Assembly: GCA_014529385.2 (NCBI GenBank) | Contig: CM043953.1 | Span: 70,951,372 to 71,015,371, forward strand | DNA: 64,000 nucleotides | Direction: 5' to 3' | Source of the DNA: Adiantum capillus-veneris | Taxonomy: Eukaryota > Streptophyta > Polypodiopsida > Polypodiales > Pteridaceae | Notes under the pieces: generated by a model | The model's input: only the letters and a program-made list of their open reading frames with translations | Databases searched by the model: none | What the model was told of the DNA's origin: nothing | Part shown: positions 10,452-23,232 of the stretch, piece by piece | Layout: each line of letters opens with the position of its first letter | Position numbering within the stretch: the stretch's first letter is position 1 | Position numbers and translations under genes: made by a program

Positions 10452-12673
10452 TATAGTGGAGGGTGAAATAGAGTGTACAGAGACATGAGAAGATGACAAC
10501 AAAGAATCTTTAGATGCCCATCTAAATGGAACAGGCAACCATGTATTATTGCAATGACAAAATCTCGGTATACCATAACATCAAAAGTTTATGAAAAAAC
10601 AACTAGCAAAGCACCGGACCCTGTGTAGGGATCGACCGTCCACCCATCTACTTCCGCTCTACTACGAATAGAGAGAATTTCACTTCATCGGGAGCGAGCC
10701 AGAACACCTCCAACCTACATGAGCCAGACATAGGCTGAGGCCGCTTCGCCTCCCTCCATGATCCTGAGCTCTAAAGGGATCCCAAATACCAGCAGATGGT
10801 AGGGTATCAACACCAACCATATCAGTTTAGGCGCCACACCTCTTCGATACCCAACATCGGGTGTTTAGGTCAAGCCAAGACAAAATCCCCGACGCGTTAG
10901 CCGTGTAGGTCATTCAACCCTTACGCACTGACCGTATAGATGAGCCTAACAGAAAAAAGAAGAAGAAGACATAGGCAACACCCCTGATTCAGCAAAGCCC
11001 CAGGTCAGCGACCCTTTAGTTTAAGGCTAAGCGATTTAGGTGATCGTAGTCTTGTAGTGACGCTGCCATGAGGAACATAACACATGAATCCAATCACAAT
11101 AGAACTTTCCAGATGCACAAACAATCTTTCCCAAGCAATTAGACTATACAGAGTCTCTACCCTTACACGCCTATCATAAACCATCCAATTCACTTCATGG
11201 TCAAGTTCAAAAGCCATAAACCATAATCCAATCACATCACACGAGCGAGCAGTCCACTCAATCTTGGGTGATGCACAACCACTTTAGAACATAACATGGC
11301 CGCAAAAATTTGGCAGCATAACCATATCCAAAAAAAAACCATGAGCCACACCGGCTTACACCATAGAATAATTACCATAATCCATAAGGGAATCTCAGCC
11401 CTTGACCATGAATCATAATCACAGTGAACCAACTCCCATACTTGGAGTTTGACACATCCCTTGCAATCAATCGGAGTCTACACACATGTGACCCTTAAGA
11501 TGTGGTTCTTTTATGCATAAAAATAGTTTCACCAACAACTAATCATGATATAAAAAGCCAATTTTGACAACATTCAACCATGCAAAATTGATGCATGCCA
11601 TCTGCATTTCACCTCTCTAGCACATAGAGCTAGTTTTTGACCTAGAAAGGTGGAAAGCAATCACAACCATGCATATGAGGCAATCCACATCAATCCATGA
11701 AATCCCATACATCATATGATAACATTCCATCACCATAAACATGATGCAAAAGAGCTCCAACCTTTAGGTCGAACCATAACTTCACACATATGCAAAAAAC
11801 AAAATTTTGGCATTTTTGGGAGTATGCAAAGCATGCAATTGAAAGTATTTGACCTCAAACCAATACATCAAGCTCAATTCCAATACATAGACTATCACTT
11901 TTCATATCACTTTGGCAATATGGTACTCACACAACAAACGGTAACCCCAAAAGAAAGCCATTTTATTCATATCTACCTAGCTATGCGGTTCGGGATGTTT
12001 AACCATATACTCCCACATAAGTTTATGGCCATCTAATGATTGAAATCAACTCACCAAAACAAACCATAAAACATATAAAAGCAGCTCGGTCAACTCACGA
12101 CGTCATATGGTACCCCCCCTTGGTAGCACCCTTACGAGTGTAGGTAAAACTGGTTATAAAGTGATTAATAACTCGCATTCCCGAAGTGATAATGGAGACC
12201 TAAATTCATTTATCATCCAGTTTTATCAAGCTTTTCAATTAGTTAAGTGGATTTGTCCATTCGGTGAATCTATATAGTGGTTCTCCAAGGAGTCTGGAGT
12301 CAAAAATTGTGGTGTAGTAGTGAGAAGCAAACTGTTTTTTGACCATATCTCTTAGCTCGTGCGTGCTTTTCACATGACAGCAAAGAGAGAAAATATTCTA
12401 AATGATCTATTTTGTCTCTGGTATAAAGGGTTCGGGCTGATTCATAATGGTTTGTGATTTATGAACAAAACAGTGTCCCTACCTCCTGTATGACGTGAAA
12501 CAAAAAGCTCTTTTTTATGCGCATACATGATCATAAACACATCATGTGCATAAATCAGCGTGTCAAACATGATGAAATTATTGTGGGAAACTTTGTATGT
12601 ACTCGGTTGATCCATACATGCACTTGTATGCGAAAACACAATCACCAAGAGGATGACTACTCACAAAAATGAC

Positions 12674-12675
<2 letters not shown>

Positions 12676-12742
<67 letters not shown>
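12676..12742. repeat. (GA)n microsatellite in E3 3' LTR
   Basis: A pure GA run. At the matching position the 5' LTR carries (AT)n followed by (GA)n (28181-28285). Confidence 0.95.
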
Positions 12743-12746
<4 letters not shown>

Positions 12747-13952
12747 GGCTATGGAGTTTAGAGCTTCTCACCGTGATTTAGAATCGCTTAGGGGCTATTG
12801 AAAGGCTTTTTGCTTTGCCGCAAGAGAGCGGTGATGAGAGCTACGTAGAGGTATCCACCATGAGAGCTTCCGGAGAGCACGTATATCGTGAAACGAGAGA
12901 GAAGATCATAAGCAAGTAGAGAGAGAATGTCCTTCTCCTTCTTCTTCTTCTTCTTCTTCTCAAGAGAAGAGCTTATGGATATGGTGATGAAGAGCTTGCA
13001 CCACTCCGTATAATAAATACGTATAGTCTTGCGGTAATAGATGCAACAGACGACACTAAAAACTAAGCACTCTATGCCAATTTATAGGTTTTGCAGCTGC
13101 TCGGAGTGTGCCCCAAGCTGTAGGTAGCGCTACCTCTTCTGCGAGGAATAGCTCCACAGCTTTTGGGACTTTTCTAAAAACAATACTTTGCCTTCGATGG
13201 TCAACTCTCCCACTTACCATTCAATTTTTATAGCAAAATTGACCATTCGAGCAGTGTTTGGCCAATCAATGGAAACCGTAGCTAGACTATGCCACACCAT
13301 AATATCTTGACATAATTATGACTTTCCTGTACTGCCTCGGTGTATTTACGATACTGCTTTTTATAAAAATATTTTTTGTAAAAATCCCGTATGGTCCCGT
13401 TTTTGCTCCGGGTGGTCGTTTTCTAATCCAAAGGAGACTAAAATTATTATTTTTACATTTAGGTTATCATAATAAGCACATTGCTTTCCAAAAATGCCGA
13501 AAAGCACGAAAAGCTAAAAATAGCGTAAAAAGCAAAATTTTCTAAAATTGAACCACGAGTTTCTCTCATCCACTGGAATAAGAAAGCGGACTCGCTTTTC
13601 ACTAAAAAACATTAAAAATCACGAAAAGCTATAAATAGCGTGAAAAGTACTCAAAAATCAGATTTTTACAAAATTGAACCATAGCTTCCTTGGAGCACTT
13701 AAATTAAGGATCTGACCTTGCTTTTCGCAAAAAAGCACCAAAAAGCATAAAGAAGCTAAAAATAGCGTATATTTTTCAAAACTGCACCAAATGTCCATCT
13801 AACCTACTCGAATATGGAAACGACCTTACTTTTCACTTTAGAATCTTCCAATACTCAGTCAATCAAGCATCTTAAGTCAAAATTTGACAAAATAGATATT
13901 GAAAGCTATTTTTCTTATTTTTAGAAGAGACTGAAAAAATGGGGATCTTTCA

Positions 13953-13966
13953 TTCTCCCACACTTG
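13953..13966 (-). promoter_or_regulatory. E3 polypurine tract
   Basis: The minus strand reads CAAGTGTGGGAGAA, immediately before the 3' LTR start TGAAAGATCC. Confidence 0.85.
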
Positions 13967-13983
13967 AAAAATTCGAGGTGTCC

Positions 13984-14268
13984 TCACCTCGACATGAAGT
14001 GTGGATAATTTAGTCTCATTACATCATCACGTTCCCAAGTGGCATCTTCTTGAGGATACGTTGACCATTTAACAAGGTGTTCAATAATGGTCCGATTACG
14101 TAGAGTCTTGGTTTTGCTCTGAAGCATTTCTTCGAGATATACTTTAAAAGTCCCATCAGTAGATATAGATAATAGAGAATCATCAAGAATATGTTGTGGA
14201 TCAGGTACATACTTCTTGAGTAAGATGACGTGAAAAACATCATGTACCTTTATGTGTGATGGTAACAA
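13984..14268 (-). pseudogene. E3 integrase C-terminus with chromodomain
   Basis: This is the end of the pol polyprotein. The minus strand encodes VHDVFHVILLKKYVPDP, the end of the integrase C-terminal GPY/F module, then LRNRTI and LVKWSTYPQEDATWE, the chromodomain signature. Chromodomains direct chromovirus integration to particular chromatin. This piece is open to its natural end, about 16 bases before the polypurine tract. The join upstream is frameshifted. The lineage is Tekay-like by the LRNRTI spacing, which is inference. Confidence 0.85.
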
Positions 14269-14269
14269 C

Positions 14270-15170
14270 AGTCTGTAAGCTTGATCATTAATACGCTCTG
14301 TGATTACAAAAGGTCCACAATATCTGGCACTTAGCTTCTTAACTTACCCATTGATAAGGAACTACGTTTGGGTTTCACTCTCAAAAATACCATATCGTCC
14401 TCTTCAAAAAATCTAGTAGATTGTTTTGGATCAGCATAACTCTTCTGTCTATCTTAAGAAGTCTTAATATGGTGCCGTATAAGATCGGTTTGTAGTTGCA
14501 TTTTATTTAACATTTCTTTGGATGCTTGAACTCATATGAGAGGGTCTATCCATTTGAGTGGAGTAAGACACTCTTGTCCATACAATGCTTGAAAATGAGA
14601 CATTCCAATTGAGCGTTGGAATGATGAATTGTATGCGTAATCAACCAAATACAAATATCTAGTCCATTTACTCTGCTCTTGCATACAATAAGGTCTCAAC
14701 ATGTCTTCAATGATTTGATTTTTCCTTTCTGTCTGTCCATCAGTTTGAGGATGATAAGCACTACTAAAGGCTAACTGGGTTCCTCTAGCTAAGAATAAGG
14801 CTCTTCAAAATTTGAGGTGAACTTTGTATCACGATCAGAGATGATACATGAAAACACCTTACATGAAGACTTGAGCTATATCCTTAGTCGTAAATGTTGT
14901 CTTGACTCGAAATAAATGGATCATTTTTGTAACCATATTAGCAACCACAAAAATAGAGTCATATCCCAAAGATGTAGGAAGTCCTGTAATGAAATTTATG
15001 AATATGCATTCCCATTTCATTTGTGGAGCATCAATAGGTTGAAGCTTACTGGGGTATCGAGTTCGTTCAGCTCTAATACACTTTAGTCCTGGCCAAAAGA
15101 AACTCTTTCTTATAGTAGAGTAAGTCTTAATGTATCCTGGATGTCCTGCTATAGATATATCATAAGCTTC
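14270..15170 (-). pseudogene. E3 integrase core
   Basis: The minus-strand translation shows the catalytic-glutamate region TDGQTERKNQIIEDMLRPY at about 14700-14760, then YLVDYAYNSSFQ and YGQECLTPLKW, all standard for Ty3/gypsy integrases that insert element DNA into the genome. Upstream and downstream segments are interrupted by stops and frameshifts (the module FFEEDDMVFLRVKP near 14380-14430 ends in a stop). It is non-functional as it stands. Confidence 0.8.
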
Positions 15171-15770
15171 CTATAATATCTGAAGTTTAATTCCACTTTG
15201 ATTTGGAATACAAAGACGATTACCAAAGTAAAGGTCATCACCTTCAACGTGAAAGCCTTTGATTTTCCTTTCTTGCTTCTTTGTGTGATTATTTAAGTTC
15301 ATCAAGTACTGGATTCTTAAGCAATATGGGTTATTAGTCATACCTTTCCAAATAAGGTCAATTAAAAAAGTAGTAGAGGTTGTGACAACCGCTACAATAC
15401 TCTTCTTGCTTAAGGCATCGGCCACAAGATTTTGCTTCTCGGGTTTATATTTGATTCCAAAATCATATTCGCATAACAACTCCATCCATCTTCGTTGCCC
15501 CATATTAAGGTCAGGTTGGGTGTAGTTCCACTTTAGGCTTTTATGATCGGTATGTATTTCAAATCTCCTTCCGATAAGATAATGTCACCATATTTTAATA
15601 GCATGCACAATGGCCAAGAATTCCAAGTCATGTGTAGGATAATTTAACTCATGTATACGTAACTTACGAGATTCATAAGCTACTGGTTTTCCTTCTTGAG
15701 ACAGAACGCCACCAATTGCTTGTCCACTTGCATCAGTGAGCACAGTGAATGTCTTTGAGAAGTATGAAAG
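15171..15770 (-). pseudogene. E3 RNase H and integrase N-terminus
   Basis: The minus strand shows [33 protein letters not shown] and TDHKSLKW (about 15530-15740), then YKPEKQNLVADALSKK (about 15410-15460). These are the hallmarks of gypsy RNase H, which removes the RNA strand during reverse transcription. The later part (NRLCIPNQSGIKLQIL) begins the integrase zinc-binding region. One stop near 15572 separates the two open halves. Confidence 0.82.
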
Positions 15771-16123
15771 CTATAGTATGGGAGGATTCACCAAATCTTC
15801 TTTGAGTTTCTCAAAACTAGCTTGAGCACGTTCATTCCAAGTAAACACTTTAGCCTTCTTAAGCGTATTAGTTAATGGAGATGCAATCTTAGCATAACCC
15901 TCAATAAATGTACAATACAACCCTGTCAAACCAAGAAAGCCACGTACTTCTCGTATTGATTTCGGTGTAGGCCAAGCTATGTCAACTTTGATCTTACTGG
16001 GATCAGTAGAAACACCATCCTTGGATACAAGAAAAATAAGGTGCACTTGCTACGTTTGGCATAAAGTTGATTTTGACGGATAAGTTCAGTACTTGCCACA
16101 CATGTTGTTCATGTCCTTCTTTG
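15771..16123 (-). pseudogene. E3 reverse transcriptase, C-terminal half
   Basis: The minus strand encodes KEGHEQHVWQVL at the E4 junction, then LVSKDGVSTDPSKI, WPTPKSIREVRGFLGLTGLY and the connection region FTWNERAQASFEKL. It continues directly from the catalytic half at 20762-21300 once E4 is removed. A stop or frameshift lies near 16050. Confidence 0.85.
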
Positions 16124-16278
16124 TGAAAGGGCATAGGGAGATAGACATACCAATAACCACCCGACCATACCTATATATAGGCCCTTGGCCCTCCTATATA
16201 TAGCTCCTGTACCGCATGTGTATACATCGGCCCTTGGCCAGGGCTGTGCCTTCCTATAGTCCTACCCTTGGCATGACA
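16124..16278 (-). repeat. E4 3' LTR (155 bp)
   Basis: Runs TGAAAGGGCATAGGG to CCCTTGGCATGACA as printed. It is nearly identical to 20607-20761 and contains two TATATATAG boxes. Confidence 0.9.
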
Positions 16279-16298
16279 TTACTCCCCCCTTGGAGAAG
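16279..16298 (-). promoter_or_regulatory. E4 polypurine tract
   Basis: The minus strand reads CTTCTCCAAGGGGGGAGTAA, identical to the E1 tract at 4461-4480. Confidence 0.85.
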
Positions 16299-18350
16299 CG
16301 TTTTCGTCCGCGAAAACAGAAGTGATAGGATCTTCATAAGATCACTAAAGTTTTTCCACAGTGGTATCCCTCATGGATCCAGCTATTTGTTTGACCAAAA
16401 CATGGTGCAGTAGGAGGTTCAATGTGATCAAGAATAACATCTTGATTTTGCCACATTGTTGTCCTTTTGCAACTATCTTGTGTTACCGGCCCGGGGAATT
16501 CACTCTATATACAAAACGGGACGCCACCTACGAGCGAATAACTTTGATAAAACCCCTATATATGACTCATATTAGGGAATATGACTCCCCTTTATACGCT
16601 TATACAACAATCAATTAAGAAAACTATCAATCCCTATCTTACATATAAAATTTAGGTCTCACACGATCTAACTGAGTAAAACTAGTCAAAGAGTGTGTAG
16701 CATAGTGGCTGGCAACGTACTAAGGAACCACTTATGTTGATAACTAGATGTACCCTCAAGTGTCTTAGTTTGACTTTCAAACTATGTGCCCGATTAGCCT
16801 GCACTCTGGCTACTCGTCCAATTCTGACCCATCCAAAGCTGGTGTAAATCGACCCTTGACATGCTCCAAATCAGCCCTTATCTATGGCCGACTTGATGCA
16901 ACTTTGATATTGACCTGCTAAAAAACTTCCCTTAAATTCATCCGAGTTCTAGTCCACATCGCTGACCAATCGTTACAAGTAATCAGCTCGGGTGAGGTCC
17001 CCCCTCCCCCTAAATATGATACCCCCCTCCCTTATTTTTAAGCTTGAGAGATAAATTCCCTAATTTATACGCTTATATAACTTGTAAAAAAACCCCCCAC
17101 CCCTACACTTACGTGGTGCGGTAAGTTTTCCATGGTGAATCCCCCGGGGTTACCGGTTCCAATCCAATCATAGTGTGTAGACTCCATTTAGAACGCACAT
17201 GACCATGCTAAACAAGTTATCACAACAAAGATGTACCTGAAAGAGTACCGCTTTTCACTTTCCATGAAGGTAACTTGCTGACATAACTCATCAGCCAAGT
17301 GGAAGTCCTTGACTTGTTATCAAATTTCATAAGTAAACAAGTCCACCATAACTAGTGTTCAAGGTTGAGAACCTGACTTATACTTGAAGAGACTCAACCT
17401 AGTTGCAAACATGCGTTAACTGATAGTAAGTAAACTCCAAGTAGAGCAATAAATGCTTTATTAATTGGAGTGCTTGGTGCTAATGTATACACTTTGTATA
17501 TCCTTTAGCCCAAGATTACACGTTGTAATCTACCTATCCCATTGGATAATTGACAGTACTGAGGTGTGTTTCCCCCATGGTTGACAGACAGTCTTCCTAG
17601 ATGACTGGTAAATGGGAATCACAATATCGTACAACCTTGCTGAGGAATCAACAGTGTCCGGAATAATCATCGTGGTTAACTTGAAAAATCCACAAACACC
17701 CAAACCAAGCCATGACCTCTATTGGTGATTAGTAGACCCAAAAGTAATCTCATAGAGATACTGCACATAGAGTGCAAAATGCTTCATAAGCAACAACTTG
17801 ATGAATACGCATGCCGCTCCAAATCAACCTTTGCTAAACACTAGGGCCCATAACACCTAGTGTGCATGCATTTAGCAAAAAAACAGATTCAAACCTGTAT
17901 ATCCATGATCATCCACAATACTTATGGCCATTAGTGTTCAATTAACGAACCGATGAAGACTGACGTAGATGGTGTCTTGTCCTATTTCTAGCTCAGATTT
18001 AGAGCACCTTGGCTCATGCTGCCTCCCAAACAAACAAGTTCAAAAAGCTTCTTAGAAAGTTTTCATTATTCTTTGAGAGAAATAAGAAAGAGAGCAAAAA
18101 AGAGCATGTGGGTTGAGGAAGGTTTCTTAACCTAATGTAGTGCGTACCCAATCCATGTGCTCGTGTGCATCTTATGCCTGGGTTGCAACTTATTCTATAA
18201 GCATACAACAATATTTCTGTATGACGCTGTCATCGAGAGAGGTAGCAAAAAACACAAGTCAAATCTTGACTATGTACCATGTATGGGTCGTGACTGTATG
18301 AAAATGATTTAAATATGGCACTTTGCCTGTGAATTAAGTCTTAAGCCTTA
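16299..18350 (-). other. E4 interior, decayed pol 3' region
   Basis: No readable frame remains. The segment 17230-17440 aligns by eye with the E1 integrase region 30890-31160 (shared TCACTTTCCATGAAGGTAAC-type and TGTTGGAG-type blocks). 16330-16430 resembles E1 30590-30690 (TGGAGGTTCAATG... ATCAA). The remainder is unassigned. Confidence 0.5.
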
Positions 18351-18353
18351 GAT

Positions 18354-18629
18354 TTAGGTTCCTTTTAGTGTTGTTGTGCGTTGATAGCAACCAAAAAAAT
18401 CATGTATAAACTTAGAAAGCATGTTGAAAGAATCCACAAGTTTCCTTGTCCTTGACAGAGTGTCTGGTGTTATAGAAGAAGTATAATCTATGAGACAGTG
18501 GAGTTGAGTCCACTTGACCAACATGCCTTGCATGCAAAATTGTAAACCCTTGGCTACTATGATGGCCTCAAGCGTGAGAGCCGAAACCATAAGTGCCTTG
18601 CACAGTCTGCTTTGGTAGTGATGCATCAT
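18354..18629 (-). pseudogene. Possible RNase H-like coding trace in E4
   Basis: A minus-strand open stretch with LTLEAIIVAKGLQFCMQG and SRTRKLVDSFNMLSKF. The pattern of an early Glu, KGLQFC, then a late leucine-rich helix resembles the plant RVT_3-type RNase H domain. The catalytic aspartates are not convincing, so this is tentative. A second copy occurs outside the nest (49400-49650, minus strand: EAKGLAIHFC and HDDLRVVDG), so it is a repeated sequence and not chance. Confidence 0.35.
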
Positions 18630-20550
<1,921 letters not shown>

Positions 20551-20593
20551 CAAGCCATGCAAGGCCCCCTTCCTCCATAGCTCTCCCCCTTGA

Positions 20594-20605
20594 GCTCTGA
20601 TACAA
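20594..20605 (-). promoter_or_regulatory. E4 primer binding site
   Basis: The minus strand reads TTGTATCAGAGC, one base different from the initiator tRNA-Met site, one base inside the 5' LTR. Confidence 0.8.
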
Positions 20606-20606
20606 G

Positions 20607-20761
20607 TGAAAGGGCATAGGGAGATAGACATGCCAATAACCACCCAACCATACCTATATATAGGCCCTTGGCCCTCCTATATATAGCCCCTATACCACGT
20701 GTGTATCCATCGGCCCTTGGCCTGGGCCGTGCCTTCCTATAGTCCTACCCTTCGCATGACA
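20607..20761 (-). repeat. E4 5' LTR (155 bp)
   Basis: Same length and ends as 16124-16278, with a few substitutions. Confidence 0.9.
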
Positions 20762-21390
20762 CTGCGTTTCTTGAGTAGACCAAGATATCATCAAAGAAGA
20801 CAAGAACAAAATCATCAAGATGCTCTCAAAACACGTCGGTCATAAGACGATTAAAAGTTGCACGAGCATTAATAAGTCCAAAAGACATAACTGTAAATTC
20901 ATAATGTCCAAAACAAGTATTAGATCCTGTCTTTGGTATGTCCTCCTTCTTGATTCAAATTTGGTAATACCATGATTTAAGATCAATCTTTGTGAAGATA
21001 GAAGATCCATGTAATCGATGAAGCAGTTCAAATCCTTGGTATTACATACTTATTCTTGACTGTTACCTGGTTCAATCTATGATAATCAATACAAAGACAT
21101 AAAGTATCATCCTTCTTTTGATTAAAGAGAACAGGAGTACTCCATGGAGAAACGCTAGGTCGAATGAAGCCTTGTTCAAGAAGTTGAGTTAATTGCTCCT
21201 TGAGTTCCACAGATTCAGGTACTGACATTTTGTAAGGTATACGAGCAACTGGTTGAGCTCCTGGAGTAAGATCTATTGCATGATCAACATCACGCTTGGG
21301 TGGTAACTGTGAAAGTTCCTCGGGAAATACATCATCAAATTCTGTTATCCATTAGGGTTTGGGTGAATCCATCTTCTTCTCTTTAGGGTT
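20762..21390 (-). pseudogene. E3 reverse transcriptase, catalytic half
   Basis: The minus strand shows [35 protein letters not shown] and [16 protein letters not shown] (21040-21210), then near the left edge FFDDILVYSRNA with both catalytic aspartates intact. This is the polymerase of a Ty3/gypsy element. Frameshifts lie between about 20840 and 21060. It ends abruptly at the E4 LTR, and the other half resumes at 16123. Confidence 0.88.
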
Positions 21391-21393
21391 AAG

Positions 21394-21797
21394 CTATACT
21401 GTGTAAATTCTTTTATTTTTCCTATGACTCTTCATAAGTTTGGTAAAGTTTATTAATTTGAGCTTAGGCTTTCCCCGTTTCCCAGTAACTGTGACTCTAA
21501 GGTTTTGATCATTTTGAAATGTCAATGAAGCGTCTTTACAATGTATGTGAGCATCATTGGCTTTAAGCCAATCCATTCCTAGGATTCCATCGTAAATTCC
21601 TATGGGTAGATTTTGAAGTTTGTAGAAGTATTCTGACCATCCAAAACAAAATTCAAGTTACCCATTGAAGTAGAAGATCTAACCTTCCTACCCATAGCTA
21701 ATTCTACTATAAGGTCTGTATTAGGGTGTTCATGCAAAATGAGGTTTTTGATGCACTTAGGAGAGATAAAAGAATGTGTACTCCCTGAATCAATCAA
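21394..21797 (-). pseudogene. E3 aspartic protease
   Basis: The minus strand reads MIDSGSTHSFISPK with the retropepsin triad DSG intact, followed by GMDWLKANDAHIHC, the typical second conserved block of chromovirus proteases that mature the gag-pol polyprotein. A stop or frameshift near 21590 divides it in two. Confidence 0.88.
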
Positions 21798-22229
21798 TAA
21801 GGTAAAATGGTTACCTTGATACTCCTGGCGTTTGAATTACTGAAAATTATTCATTCACTCCCTATGTTCAATTGCAGCATGAACATACACGTTTACTTGA
21901 TTTCCTTCACCTCTAATCCCTTGAGTTCTGTTAACTTGAGGTCTTCCTTGAGGTCTTTGATTTCCTCCTTCTCCTCGACGAAGTTGACAATTAATATTAT
22001 TGTTGTTGTTATGGTTGACAAGCGGTCCATTTTAAACAAAAGGTGGATTGCTTGGTCTAAAATTCCCTTGGTTTTGAGGTTGTTTCTGGTTTTGGTTAAA
22101 GTTCTATTGATTGAAGTTCCTCTGAACTGCCGATGGTCTGGGTCTAAAGTTTTTTGAAATTTCGATTCAGATTGAAGTTTCTATGTTCATAATTGTCCAC
22201 CAATCCTGTGAATCTTGAATTTTTAAAGG

Positions 22230-22999
22230 GATAATCCCTGGATTGATGACCAGGATCAAGACAAGTGTAGCATAAATGATCCTGTCTAGCTACATACATA
22301 ATAAGTCCTCTCTTCTTTGTTGTGGATTTCCAAATCTTTGTTCCTCCTCGGGACGAGGTCTTTTGATTTCACAAACAGGAACAGGTTCTGGTTTCCTCTT
22401 TCCAGTAGTAGGTAACTCTATTTCAATGGGGTTTTCCGCATCAAGGACATCTGCAAAACTGGTAAGACGAAGACTCTGAAGTCTAATCTTCATAGGATTA
22501 TGTAGCTCTGACACGAACAGAGCTACCTTGACCTCTTGAGTCATCCCTGCTAGAGCATACTTGACAAGGGTTGTTAGTAGTATGATTCCAGATCTCTGGT
22601 TCCTTGAGTACAGTCAAGAAACTCATTTATACGGTTTGAATGATAAACTTTGTTCTGGTAGTTCTTCTTAAGTTGGGTCTTCAGATAATCCCAAGTTGCA
22701 CCATTAGGATCAAAATTGTTTTCTATGCAATGGTCTCTCAACCAACGCTTGGCTGGTTTCTCTAGTTTGAGCTTAGTGATGATAGCTTTGTTCACTACGG
22801 ACGAATGAGCCAAGTCAAAGTAGTCATCCATGCGCTCAATCCAATCTTCATGAGCTTTGCCTATATCTTTGCCTTCCCCACTAAAATTCCCAGGTTGAGA
22901 CTTGCAAAGCATAGCATCGATGTCTCTATCAATGATGGTGTGTTGAGGAACAATAGGTGCATTTGCGTTAACAGCAGCCGCATTTCCTCTAGGAGGCAT
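22230..22999 (-). pseudogene. E3 gag with CCHC-type zinc knuckle
   Basis: It starts MPPRGNAAA (22999). The capsid region includes FSGEGKDIGKAHEDWIERMD, LEKPAKRWLRDHC and YKTQLKK-like blocks typical of Retrotrans_gag. The zinc knuckle near 22232-22273 reads CYTCLDPGHQSRDY, so the last cysteine of CX2CX4HX4C is tyrosine. The open frame is split near 22550-22570. Gag packages the element RNA. The proline-rich segment TGKRKPEPVPVCEIKRPRPE links capsid and knuckle. Confidence 0.88.
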
Positions 23000-23230
23000 G
23001 ATAACTTACTGCACCATATCAACCAAGGTCACACTTAGTAAAAAATTCTGTCCCGTTTGAAGTCCTTAAATCAACTAGAATAGACTTTTAAAGATAAGGT
23101 CAAAATAAATAGGAGAAACAATAATGTATAAATTAATCCAATTTCTATATCACAAAACTTTGGGTTTTCAAAAATTTGGGTTTTCAAAAATCCTACAAAG
23201 TGTCTTGAAAGTTTCTAATAAATCCTAGTG
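23000..23230 (-). other. Spacer between extra tract and gag of E3
   Basis: AT-rich, with a 16-bp tandem duplication (TTTGGGTTTTCAAAAA, 23160-23195). No gene is seen. Confidence 0.5.
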
Positions 23231-23232
23231 GC

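Larger units (their letters stand above)
10129..13952 (-). repeat. E3 3' LTR (3824 bp)
   Basis: Starts TGAGAGATACCCCTCC and ends GATCTTTCA as printed. It contains GA microsatellites at 10381-10448 and 12676-12742. It has about 520 bp (roughly 10922-11438) that the other LTR lacks. Open frames inside it are not conserved and I see no gene in it. Confidence 0.92.
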
